A stretch of DNA of 64,000 nt from Olavius sp. associated proteobacterium Delta 1 (GTDB lineage Bacteria; Desulfobacterota; Desulfobacteria; Desulfobacterales; JAFDCJ01). The position numbers were made by a program, and so were the translations under genes. Positions 28,111 to 36,035 of the stretch are shown piece after piece. Under the pieces are notes generated by a model that was given only the letters and a program-made list of their open reading frames with translations, searched no databases and was not told the DNA's origin. Location of the stretch: positions 1 through 64,000 of the forward strand of contig CACVKW010000291.1 of assembly GCA_902749685.1 (NCBI GenBank), written 5' to 3'. Each line of letters starts with the position of its first letter. Positions within the stretch are counted from its first letter, which is position 1.

Positions 28111-28569
28111 TCAGCTCGAATGCAGGACTTTGAGTTTGGCGTTAATCAGCTGGTCGTGCGACAGGCGCAGCAAATTTTTGAGCTTGCTCATCAGGTAGTG
28201 TTCGTACTGGTCCATTTTCCCGTCGACATAGACCATCTGCCACAGGGTCTCGATGATCTCGATCTTTTCAGCGACTGAATAATTCTCATTGATCAGTCGG
28301 GCGAACTGCCAGAGGTCGACGCTTGCTTCCAGTTCCTTATCGGCCTCGGCCAGCAGCGCGTCGGCATGTTCCGGGGATAAGCCGTATTTTTCCCTCAAAA
28401 TAGCAAGAATAGTGTCCACTTCTGCCTGGCTAAATTTTTCATCGATGCGCGCCATTTCTACAAAGAGGGCACAGGTCGCAACGCGTACATCGTGCTCTGT
28501 AACCTGTTTTTCATTTATCGAAATTTCAACTTTCGATTTGTTAAAAAAATGTTTTAAAGATTCCAGCAT
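28111..28569 (-). CDS. TerB-family (tellurite-resistance-like) protein
   Basis: About 152 residues from the ATG at 28569, which has AAAGGAGG upstream; the frame extends further but without support. The all-helical TerB fold is recognisable from two similar acidic helical segments, ALFVEMARIDEKFSQAEVD and WQMVYVDGKMDQYEHYL, which resemble paired metal-binding loops. Despite the family name, no tellurite gene is nearby and most stand-alone TerB proteins are of unknown role. A DnaJ/TerB protein occurs at 42913-43677. Confidence 0.8.
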   Translation of the reverse strand: MLESLKHFFNKSKVEISINEKQVTEHDVRVATCALFVEMARIDEKFSQAEVDTILAILREKYGLSPEHADALLAEADKELEASVDLWQFARLINENYSVAEKIEIIETLWQMVYVDGKMDQYEHYLMSKLKNLLRLSHDQLINAKLKVLHSS

Positions 28570-28793
28570 TTTCCAACCTCCTTTTGAGACGGGTATACGG
28601 CAGGCCGGTTTTTTTGTCAATCTTGCATATCGGATTGCCTGAACTGGTAGCATTCATGCAGCAGTTGGGTGTTGAGATCTCTTGATTCTCAAGGGGGCAG
28701 AAATTTCTTTCTTTTTCAGAAATGAGCAAAATAATGGATAATGCCGGAGTGATTTTGGGAGGCGCTGTTGAAGGCTGCGTTCGAGGCTGCTTG

Positions 28794-29693
28794 CTAGTGC
28801 GATGATTTCGGTTGCATGTTGACCAGGACCATACCCATACTCACCAGAATAAGGGCCATAACCAGGTAGGGACTAATCGTCTCCCCCAGGATTAATATGC
28901 CGCTGAAAAGCACCCCAAAAACGGGTGTAAAAAAGGAAAAGGCGTGCATTAAACTGACCGGGTAACGTGAAACCAGCACAAACCAAACCAGATAGCTGAG
29001 AAAGGCGACAATAATGCACTGGTAGAACAGCGAAAAAACCAGGGTAAAAGAGACACCCCACATAATGGCGTCTTCCAGTACAATGCTGATGATCAGCAAA
29101 AACGGCGCTGAAAAAAACAACTGGTAAAAGAGGATCTGCAACGGTTCCGTATGCCGGACCAGGTATTTTTTGATGTAAACGGTCGTTGCGCCCCACGCGG
29201 CACCGGCGATGAGAAATAATATGTCGCCCGGCAATGCCTCGAAGGAAAAGGAGCCGACATCTTTTATAAATAATACCACCACCCCGCAGAAAGCCGATAG
29301 CAAACCGACTGCTTTCCAAACATTTAAACGATCATCAACGAGAAAAAAGTGCGCCCCTAAAGCGGCAAAAAATGGGGCGATATAAAGAAGCACATATCCG
29401 CGGGAGGCGAGTGTGTATTCCAGACCGACGAAAATTAGACCGAACTCGGAACCGAAAAGAATTCCAGCCACAATACCGTGCCCCACAACCACCGCAGAGG
29501 GAAAAACCCTAATTCGGCGAGCTCTCATCCAGACATACAGACACAAACTGGCGACAACTGAACGCAGGCCGGCCATAAAAATAGGCGCCATTTCGCGTGA
29601 GGCAATTTTAACAAAAGCCATGTTGCTGCCCCAAATCATGGTAATGAGTAATAGCAGGGCGATCGGCTGCCACTGAAGCTGTGTTCGGTACAT
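28794..29693 (-). CDS. EamA/DMT-superfamily transporter
   Basis: About 299 residues with around ten hydrophobic helices arranged as two EamA repeats. The first starts at LLLITMIWGSNMAFVKIASRE and the second near ILFLIAGAAWGATTVYIKKY, each with the family's W-G turn. AAGGAC lies before the ATG. DMT permeases export or exchange metabolites such as amino acids and nucleotide sugars; the substrate cannot be told. The gene is monocistronic. Confidence 0.87.
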   Translation of the reverse strand: MYRTQLQWQPIALLLLITMIWGSNMAFVKIASREMAPIFMAGLRSVVASLCLYVWMRARRIRVFPSAVVVGHGIVAGILFGSEFGLIFVGLEYTLASRGYVLLYIAPFFAALGAHFFLVDDRLNVWKAVGLLSAFCGVVVLFIKDVGSFSFEALPGDILFLIAGAAWGATTVYIKKYLVRHTEPLQILFYQLFFSAPFLLIISIVLEDAIMWGVSFTLVFSLFYQCIIVAFLSYLVWFVLVSRYPVSLMHAFSFFTPVFGVLFSGILILGETISPYLVMALILVSMGMVLVNMQPKSSH

Positions 29694-29890
29694 TTAGTTG
29701 TCCTTTGCGGTTATCCGTTGCCATGGAATCTAACCACTCCAATATGAATAATTATGCCGGTTTGTTAGCAATCAATCAGGGCTGGATTGAAACATTACGG
29801 ATAGTTTACCGTCCCGGCCCTGCTGCAAAACGGACAAATCTCCCATGGTTTTTTCCTTATGGACAAAAAGACCTATCCCTGCGGGCAAAT

Positions 29891-30046
29891 TTAAGTCTGA
29901 TATATCTGTCCTACCAGCTTTTTAAACCAATCCGGTTTTTCCAGCAGCACATAAATCAATATTATGGCTGTAATTGGAACCGGTATGACAGTATCGATTA
30001 TGGCAAATAGTATCAAATAGATTAATACGTTACGGTTTGTTTTCAT
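29891..30046 (-). CDS. Small membrane protein, 51 residues
   Basis: The ATG at 30046 gives a product (begins MKTNRNVLIYL) with one long hydrophobic stretch containing VIPVPITAIILIYVLL and an amphipathic tail (KPDWFKKLVGQIY). The start at 30085 would add 13 polar residues. The ribosome binding site is weak. The sequence pattern is that of a genuine single-pass or re-entrant membrane peptide, but no family name can be given. Confidence 0.5.
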   Translation of the reverse strand: MKTNRNVLIYLILFAIIDTVIPVPITAIILIYVLLEKPDWFKKLVGQIYQT

Positions 30047-30236
30047 TTTTTTTTCGCAGTTAAGGGATGTGATGGAGCCAGGCAATATACCACAAACGTA
30101 AAATGCAGTCTATCAATAGAATTTGCATATCGCAATTGCAATTGGCAAAATGCAAAGCATAATTGTCTTTTTTACTTTAATATCACTTTTGATTAGAGTC
30201 ATAAACCGTTAAGATTTTGACTAATTCGACTTTTTT

Positions 30237-30522
30237 AAAGTAGTTCCGTTTTTTGGAATGCTCTTTGCAGCTACTTTAGATCAAATTTAACTGGTCGCCC
30301 AATCTAACAAAAAATATAAACCACGTGACGGCCTAAAGCCTCCAACGGTTATACTTTAAAAGAGAGTTTGCGGTGACAGTTTGATGGTTCTCGGGTGTAC
30401 GTGATTATTCATGCAAACGGCAACGCGGGAGCCATATTAACCGGCAAGGGTAAATGTCAACCTGGTTAATTTTTCTACTAAACTCCATATTGGGGTGGTT
30501 CATTTGGACCACCCCTTTTTTT
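30237..30522 (+). ncRNA. Candidate structured small RNA with several hairpins
   Basis: Five successive inverted repeats occur with no reading frame: AAAGTAG/CTACTTT (30237-30277, with an inner TTCC/GGAA), TATAAACC/GGTTATA (30315-30353), GGTTCTCG/CGGGAGCC with G-U pairs (30386-30433), ATTAACC/GGTTAAT followed by TTTTCT (30436-30474) and a final strong terminator (30492-30522). This density of helices and the orphan terminator, with no plus-strand gene before it, suggest a stand-alone transcript. It does not match tmRNA, SRP RNA, RNase P or a c-di-GMP riboswitch as far as can be judged by eye. The 5' end and promoter are not defined. Confidence 0.4.
30492..30522 (+). terminator. Strong rho-independent terminator
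   Basis: An eight-base perfect stem GGGGTGGT/ACCACCCC with an eight-base loop is followed directly by seven T residues. No plus-strand protein gene ends nearby, so it probably ends an RNA gene. Confidence 0.85.
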
Positions 30523-30551
30523 GGTGGGGTAAAAGTTCAGACAGAAAGTGA

Positions 30552-31058
30552 TCAAAGCTTGACCACCTCTCTAAATGCAAAGCGAATCTGATTGTCCAAG
30601 TAGTAAACCAGGGCGGGAATGAATTTGTATAGTCTAACACCAAAGCGCTCCCCGAAGCTGTTTAAATCCAGGGCCGTGTTTTTGCCGAAAAATTCCTTCG
30701 TAAAAGGAAATTTTTTCAGATATTCTTTCAGTGCTTGAAGTGCTTCGAGGCCGCCTGCGACCGGCTCGATGGCGCCGGTCATCTGGAGTCCTCTTATTTC
30801 TTTCCACGTTGAAGCCACAGCATGAACAGCCGATGATGATTGGCCGCTCTGCAGCGCTTCATCAATATGTCGCGATTTGGGATCGGATAAAAAATAAAAT
30901 GCGGACTTGTAAAATACATAATATACCGGTGCGGCCCAGGCCATGTCTTTGCTGGCGGTCGCCAGTGTCATGGTCGTTTGTTCAGCCGCCAGGCGACCGG
31001 CCAATTTGCTCAGCTCCTGTCCGGTGGGTGTGGACTTGGAATTTTGCGGTGGTGACAT
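30552..31058 (-). CDS. Pyridoxamine 5'-phosphate oxidase-like (FMN-binding split barrel) protein
   Basis: About 168 residues. The split-barrel pattern is seen in TTMTLATASKDMAWAAPVYY, FYFLSDPKSRHIDEAL and KEIRGLQMTGAIEPV, resembling the YhbP/PNPOx-like group rather than true PdxH. Such proteins bind FMN, F420 or haem and often act as small-molecule reductases; the cofactor cannot be decided. The ribosome binding site is weak. It lies downstream of the DUF4870 gene on the same strand, separated by about 310 bases. Confidence 0.75.
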   Translation of the reverse strand: MSPPQNSKSTPTGQELSKLAGRLAAEQTTMTLATASKDMAWAAPVYYVFYKSAFYFLSDPKSRHIDEALQSGQSSSAVHAVASTWKEIRGLQMTGAIEPVAGGLEALQALKEYLKKFPFTKEFFGKNTALDLNSFGERFGVRLYKFIPALVYYLDNQIRFAFREVVKL

Positions 31059-31369
31059 GGTTTCAGGCAGTCTCTATATTTTCAGTTATCGCGGCAATTT
31101 CTATTCCGAGCAGGGTCCGGGATGGCCTGAGTTTGTCCGCCTTGGGCTTGATTATTCCGCAGCCGGTGGAATCGCGCTAAAGCAGGCCGATGTTTCGCAC
31201 TTTGAACCTGCAGCCGGTTGCCAATTTGCGCCGTGGCGGGATCCGGCGAGAATCATTAAAAGAATACCTGAAAACCCGTTTTTTTAAAAGGCCTAATTAA
31301 TCCGCTATTTTGGTGGTCCCCAGCGCAATTCGGGTGATCGAAATTTTGCCTTCATCGAAGCAAACCGCC
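31059..31369. other. Non-coding gap
   Basis: About 310 bases between two minus-strand genes. A plus-strand frame runs across it (30943-31287), but most of it is antisense to the PNPOx-like gene and it has no ribosome binding site, so it is not accepted. A decayed gene cannot be excluded. Confidence 0.35.
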
Positions 31370-32614
31370 TCATTTGATGAATCGAATCGTCATCGGGTAT
31401 TTATAGTATTGGCCTTCATTTGCTTTTAACCCGGCAATGATCACAATTATGATGTTGAAAATGAATAATCCGATGAATAAAATAAATCCGATGATAACCA
31501 GTATCAACAAGGTCGCTGCAATATAATAGATCATTAAAGATATCTGAAAGTTTAAGGATTCTTTGCTGTGCTCAACGGTAAAGGAAGACTCCCCTTTCTT
31601 TACCTGCCAGATGACCAGCGGCACGATGATGTTGCCAAAGGGTATCAGGCAGGCCGAAAATGTGCCCAAATGGCTGAACATGGCCCATTGGCGCTCTTCT
31701 TTTTGAGTCATTGCTGCCGGACTCATACAGGATTCCGCATTCGAACGCTTGATATACACAACAATTGCCATGGTGAGGCCGACAAGGGAGCCCGTTAGGA
31801 ACATCAGAATAGGAATGACGAAATTCTTAAAAAATCCCGAACTCAAAGATCGCCGCAAGATCAGATCCGTTTCGGGAAAATCACCGTTAACTTCAATTGC
31901 ATAAACTCCCGCCTGGTCAAAAAAAACTTCGGCAATTGACTGCCGTTCGACATCTAACACCGTTTCCGTGCTTTCCCAGCCCGGAAGGCCTACTTCGAGG
32001 TACCGCTCAGTATTTTGGTTATATACAACTATTTTGATATCTTGCGGGATGTCTCTGCGATGCGAGTGCCCGTCAAAGGTGGTGTACCAGATAACATATT
32101 TGCCGGGCTGGTTGATGGTAAATTCAGCTGCGCCGGGTGCGGTGAATTCTATCCCCGCAGCTAAATATGAGAAAAGCGTGAGCGGCATCTTGATCCCGCC
32201 AAAAATAATCGGAACCCCTATCAATAAAACTGCGATCACATACCATATTCGGCCGGGGCGAAGCCTGACACGGGAGACCGCTGCATTAACATTGGTGCCG
32301 GCCATTGGTGCATTCCCTGCTTCTGGGGATCGATCTGCCGGAGTCCGGGGCGGGGGCGATACTTCAACGTCATTATTTTCAATGCGTTCTATTTGACAGG
32401 AAACACCGGCAGCACGCAAGGTTTCTTTATATTTGCTGGCGGTCGGGTAATCAATATTGTTTTTAATGGTAAGCGGCGCTTCGGCCAAAAGCTGTTCGAT
32501 CTTTTTACTATCTGATTTTAGCAGTCTGGCCAGCCGCTTTTTGACATCATCGAGGTTATGCCCTGCAAGAATCCGACCGTCAAAAACGAGTTTATATTGA
32601 CCTTTGTCCGGCAT
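31370..32614 (-). CDS. Membrane protein with C-terminal DUF4870 domain
   Basis: About 414 residues in three parts. The cytoplasmic N-terminus (1-90) has a KLVFDGRILAGHNLDDVKKR start. A membrane helix near 125-155 leads into a periplasmic beta-rich domain (about 160-270). A second helix (VIPILMFLTGSLVGLTMAIVV) precedes the DUF4870 domain, recognisable from WAMFSHLGTFSACLIPFGNI and the final FIFNIIIVIIAGLKANEGQ. DUF4870 proteins are small membrane proteins of unknown role. It follows the NERD gene by 83 bases on the same strand and is probably the last gene of an FHA-NERD-DUF4870 operon. Confidence 0.7.
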   Translation of the reverse strand: MPDKGQYKLVFDGRILAGHNLDDVKKRLARLLKSDSKKIEQLLAEAPLTIKNNIDYPTASKYKETLRAAGVSCQIERIENNDVEVSPPPRTPADRSPEAGNAPMAGTNVNAAVSRVRLRPGRIWYVIAVLLIGVPIIFGGIKMPLTLFSYLAAGIEFTAPGAAEFTINQPGKYVIWYTTFDGHSHRRDIPQDIKIVVYNQNTERYLEVGLPGWESTETVLDVERQSIAEVFFDQAGVYAIEVNGDFPETDLILRRSLSSGFFKNFVIPILMFLTGSLVGLTMAIVVYIKRSNAESCMSPAAMTQKEERQWAMFSHLGTFSACLIPFGNIIVPLVIWQVKKGESSFTVEHSKESLNFQISLMIYYIAATLLILVIIGFILFIGLFIFNIIIVIIAGLKANEGQYYKYPMTIRFIK

Positions 32615-32697
32615 GCTGATACCTGTTCAAATTTTTTTCAATAACCGCAGATATTTGTGGAGCGAATCAACCCGGGCGAGATTTTAGCGACGGGGTC

Positions 32698-33642
32698 TTA
32701 CAGCACTGGCTGCGCACCATCATATTCCTTTGAGTCCGGTGCAACATTTCGGCATTTATGCTCGATCTGATGCACCATGCGGCTGATCATTTCATCAGTT
32801 AGCGTCCTGGGCTTGATGTGTTTGAAAAGGGAAGGAAATTGTTTCGGGTTAACAACGGATATACCGTCTGCCGAAGTTCTTTTGACAAACCAGCCCGGCA
32901 GGGCGACGATAGCCCGGGCTGCGACCTGTTCTCCGATGGTGCTGCTGATCCAATTTGACAGCCAGGAGGCCTGCCGCTCCGCCTGCTCAATGATTTGGTA
33001 ATCATCACCGTCAGGAAAATTAAGCATTTTACCGTTATACTCGACGGTGGCGGCATGCCGGCGACTACGGGGCGTGGGTTTTGATCGCGCTTTAGTTTCA
33101 ACAACAAATATCCCCGAACGCCCCACAACAATGTGGCCAATGTTGAATTCGTCGGCCGGGAAATCGTGGTAAACATAGTTGCCTTCCAACATGAGCTGAT
33201 TCAATTCCTGGCCGACTGTTATATCGCCTTCGTATCCTAACCGAACAATTTGTCGTTTTTTTAGTAACTTTAAAGTTTTCATCAGGTAAAAAATGGCAAT
33301 GACGGCACCGATGCCCGCCAATATTTGGACAACGAAGGGATCAAATTCAGGTTGGTAAAAGTATAGATAAGTTACGTAACCCGAGTAATAGACCAAGGGG
33401 ATGGTAATCAGCAGCGTGACATTGAGAACGATATCTTCACTGAGACCGTCAAGCTTATTAACCAATGATTGGCCCGGAGCCCTTAAAATATTCTCTGCCA
33501 AAGTCGAGGGTCGTTTTTTAAATCTGTAGAAGGTTCGCAATAAATGTAATATTAAAATGTAACATGCCAATATAACGAAATAAATAATGATAGGTAATAG
33601 ATCATGTGCAAATTTCAAAATGTTACTCCCACCTTGCGACAT
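32698..33642 (-). CDS. Membrane-anchored NERD-domain protein with altered active site
   Basis: About 314 residues. Three hydrophobic segments (about 15-35, 72-96, 105-122) precede a cytoplasmic NERD (nuclease-related) domain from about 138. The family's E-x-K pair is present at E182/K184 (VVETKARS). The aspartate normally found in the preceding I-D-H motif is replaced by glycine: NIGHIVVG, G169, read clearly as GGC. In PD-(D/E)XK folds that aspartate binds the catalytic metal, so nuclease activity may be lost or the domain may serve in binding. It sits between the double-FHA gene (34-base gap) and the DUF4870 gene, on one strand. Confidence 0.75.
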   Translation of the reverse strand: MSQGGSNILKFAHDLLPIIIYFVILACYILILHLLRTFYRFKKRPSTLAENILRAPGQSLVNKLDGLSEDIVLNVTLLITIPLVYYSGYVTYLYFYQPEFDPFVVQILAGIGAVIAIFYLMKTLKLLKKRQIVRLGYEGDITVGQELNQLMLEGNYVYHDFPADEFNIGHIVVGRSGIFVVETKARSKPTPRSRRHAATVEYNGKMLNFPDGDDYQIIEQAERQASWLSNWISSTIGEQVAARAIVALPGWFVKRTSADGISVVNPKQFPSLFKHIKPRTLTDEMISRMVHQIEHKCRNVAPDSKEYDGAQPVL

Positions 33643-33676
33643 CTTTGTTCAGCGGCATCTGTAGCAAAAACTGAGG

Positions 33677-34483
33677 TCAGTTTAATCCTCTCGATGAGTT
33701 TTCGTTCATAAATTGCAGTTTCGTCGAACCGATTGAAATGATATCCTCATTATTGAGGGCGATCGATTGTTTAATAATTTTTTCATTGACCTTGGGCTTG
33801 GTTATTCCAGCAACATAGCACAAGTGGAAACCATCCGGCAATTTGCGGATGGTGACCGCCGTTTGTCCCATAAACAGACCTTTGACGACAATATCAGATG
33901 TCGGATGCTTGCCGATGGTGGTATATGTTCGGGCAAGATTGACCTCTCCCTTGCCGCCGGCCAGGTAGGTCAATGTACCATAGAGTTCTTTTTTAATGTT
34001 GGTGGGGCCCATGGGGAAGTCGGGTTTCTTCTCTTTATTTTGGTTGCGGTTGCGCCGCTTGTCCCAGAAACCCGCAACATTAATTATGCTTTTGGTCGGA
34101 TTGCTTTTTCTTATCCGGCTGCGATACTGGTTCGTATCCAATATCAGGGTTCTTTCTAAATCCTCCGTATCCTCATCGGGCATATTTTCCAGTTTGGAAT
34201 AGTTGAAAATAAGAGAATGCTCTCCGATGTTGATTATGTCACCATGTTTGAGCCAGTGTGAGTTTATGAGTTGCTCATTGACAAATGAACCGTTTTTGCT
34301 CTGCAGATCTATCAACACAAAGCCGTCATCCACGGAGTCTATTTTAGCATGATGTCCTGAAACGGCCATATCGTTTATCATCACATGATTCTTCTTGCGC
34401 CGGCCAATTGTCAAAGAGATGCCCTTTTGAAGCTGATAATCTCCTAGGGTCTTATCTTTCGATTTTATTGTTAATTGCGGCAT
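33677..34483 (-). CDS. Double FHA-domain protein
   Basis: About 268 residues from the ATG at 34483; the paralogue at 49724-50521 starts at the equivalent residue, which supports this choice over 34543. The first FHA domain (about 1-100) has GRRKKNHVMINDMAVSGHHA and SKNGSFVNEQLI, giving the phosphothreonine-binding G-R, S-x-x-H and N-G motifs. A linker of about 75 residues follows. The second FHA (about 180-268) has IGKHPTSDIVV but lacks the S-x-x-H histidine, so it may not bind phosphopeptide. It opens the operon with the NERD and DUF4870 genes and probably docks on a Ser/Thr-phosphorylated partner not encoded here. Confidence 0.85.
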   Translation of the reverse strand: MPQLTIKSKDKTLGDYQLQKGISLTIGRRKKNHVMINDMAVSGHHAKIDSVDDGFVLIDLQSKNGSFVNEQLINSHWLKHGDIINIGEHSLIFNYSKLENMPDEDTEDLERTLILDTNQYRSRIRKSNPTKSIINVAGFWDKRRNRNQNKEKKPDFPMGPTNIKKELYGTLTYLAGGKGEVNLARTYTTIGKHPTSDIVVKGLFMGQTAVTIRKLPDGFHLCYVAGITKPKVNEKIIKQSIALNNEDIISIGSTKLQFMNENSSRGLN

Positions 34484-34894
34484 GATATTACTCTTGGTAA
34501 TGTAAAATCTTCTGTTAAAATACAGGCTGAAATCCGGATGCAAAGATCCCCGGTGCTCAGGCCCGAAAACATTACAGCGACAAACTCAATTTTTGATCAA
34601 ATCGTTTTGAACGATTTTATAATAAATTTCAATATGCTATAAGTTTTTCCATTTTTTTTTGAGCCGATTGGTTTTGAATATTTTTTCTGGCCCATCTAAT
34701 TATTCATCATCGGCATTTGCAGCCAAAAACTTAAGGGATATTGTTTATGATATTGCTGGATTAGCTGAAAAACATTTCCAATTTTCCCAATTAATCCGCC
34801 CTGAAAAATAGAACATACAGGGTTGTAGTTTGTTCTTTGAAACTGAAAAAACTTGTTAGATACGAAGCATTGGCGGATTAATTATAATAAAGAA
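34484..34894. other. Non-coding gap
   Basis: About 410 strongly AT-rich bases upstream of the FHA-NERD-DUF4870 operon. Its promoter should be here, but no clean -35/-10 pair was identified. No ORF is supported. Confidence 0.35.
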
Positions 34895-34927
34895 AAACCC
34901 CATCTCTCTCAGTGAGAAATGGGGTTT
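34895..34927 (-). terminator. Rho-independent terminator for the peroxiredoxin gene
   Basis: A nine-base stem AAACCCCAT/ATGGGGTTT with an inner TCTC/GAGA pairing is followed on the minus strand by UUUUU. It lies about 100 bases after the bcp stop on the same strand. Confidence 0.75.
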
Positions 34928-35027
34928 AGCAAACCGGCAATGGGATACCGTTGGCCTCGGAAATAGCGCTTTAAGGCATATTTAAATATAAATATTCTAT
35001 AATTTCAAATTTTTGCCGGCGTCTTAG

Positions 35028-35501
35028 CTAGTCCGTTGCAGCTTGTAAGGCTTCAAGCACTTTGGCCGGATGATCCGCCGCCTTGGCCACGTTGCGCCAG
35101 TGCTTTTTAACTTTACCGTCGGGACCCACCCACACGGTGGAGCGGATCACGCCCATGGTGACTTTGCCGTACATGTTCCTTTCCCCGAATGCATCGTATT
35201 GGGCCATCAGTTTTTTCTCCGGATCGCACAGCAATGGAAAAGGAATTTCGATTTGATCGATAAATTTCTGATGAGATGCTTCACTGTCTGGGGAAATTCC
35301 CAGTATCACTGTGTCGAGTTTTTGGAATTCGCCATACATGTCACGGAATCCCTCGGCCTCTTTGGTTCACCCGGGAGTGTCGTCTTTGGGATAAAAGTAG
35401 ACGATGACGTTTTTGCCTTTGAAATCTTTTAGAGCGACATTTTTTCCATTGGCGTCGGGCAGAGCAAATGCCGGTGCGGCCTTGCCTTCTTGGATTGGCA
35501 T
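35028..35501 (-). CDS. bcp: Selenocysteine-containing thioredoxin peroxidase (Bcp/PrxQ)
   Basis: 157 residues if the UGA at 35369-35367 is read as selenocysteine. The ATG at 35501 has CAGGAGG upstream. Residues 1-44 (begins MPIQEGKAAPAFALP) are in the same frame as the rest, and U45 falls exactly at the peroxidatic cysteine of Bcp: YPKDDTPG-U-TKEA, matching C45 of E. coli Bcp. The resolving cysteine five residues later is E50 here, so the enzyme would work as a one-site selenol peroxidase or use the cysteine in FPLLCDPEKK. It reduces hydroperoxides with thioredoxin-like donors. A possible five-base hairpin (35346-35332) lies about 20 bases after the UGA. Conventional gene callers would report only a truncated protein from 35339. 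The gene is monocistronic. Confidence 0.85.
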
Positions 35502-35796
35502 AATATCCTCCTGGTTTTATTTTTTTGTTTGGTCGATAGATATTTTTTTATGCAGGCAGAAATAAAGCTTACGCTTTTGATATCAGTGAAAAATTAACTA
35601 TTCTTTCAGAATATGGCAAGCGCCATAGCAACATTTTTTGACATAGATCATGGATTTCTAATTCATTATATGTTTAACTTGCATCCTGGTGCAGGGTTAT
35701 GCAGCGGCAGGATCTAACAAGTTTCTTCAGCTGCAAACAGCCATCTGCAATCCTGTAAGTGCTATTTTCCTGAGCGGATTAATTTGCGGAGACAAT

Positions 35797-35994
35797 ATGA
35801 TGGATCAGATACAGGCACTTGAGAAAAAACTGGCAAAGCTTGAAATTAAAATCCGGGAGACCGAAAAGCGGCTTCCGGCCCATTCGGTGAAACCGCAGAT
35901 CATGACGGAGCTTTTCGAATTGGAAGATGAATACGAAGCCCTGTGGAGTCAGTTAAAAGCACTGAAAGCGAAACCAGCGGTCCCCAAAGATTGA
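35797..35994 (+). CDS. Short coiled-coil protein, about 65 residues
   Basis: From the ATG at 35797 (a second ATG follows at 35800) the product is a charged heptad-like helix pair: QALEKKLAKLEIKIRETEKR, a proline break, then LFELEDEYEALWSQLKALKA. The end is polar. A GCGGAG lies shortly before the start. It precedes the queuosine mannosyltransferase gene by about 40 bases on the same strand, so they may be co-transcribed. No family is recognised. Confidence 0.5.
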   Translation: MMDQIQALEKKLAKLEIKIRETEKRLPAHSVKPQIMTELFELEDEYEALWSQLKALKAKPAVPKD

Positions 35995-36035
35995 CTATTG
36001 TCGATGAAAAATTGAAGATTTGTGTATGATCTAAA

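Noticed and set aside
30301..30360. Resemblance of GACGGCCTAAAGCCTCC to a c-di-GMP-I riboswitch core
   Set aside because: The conserved GCAAA tetraloop receptor pairing and flanking helices are not found, and no gene follows on that strand.
30943..31287. 114-codon plus-strand frame
   Set aside because: A third of it is antisense to the PNPOx-like gene and there is no ribosome binding site; the remainder shows no recognisable pattern.
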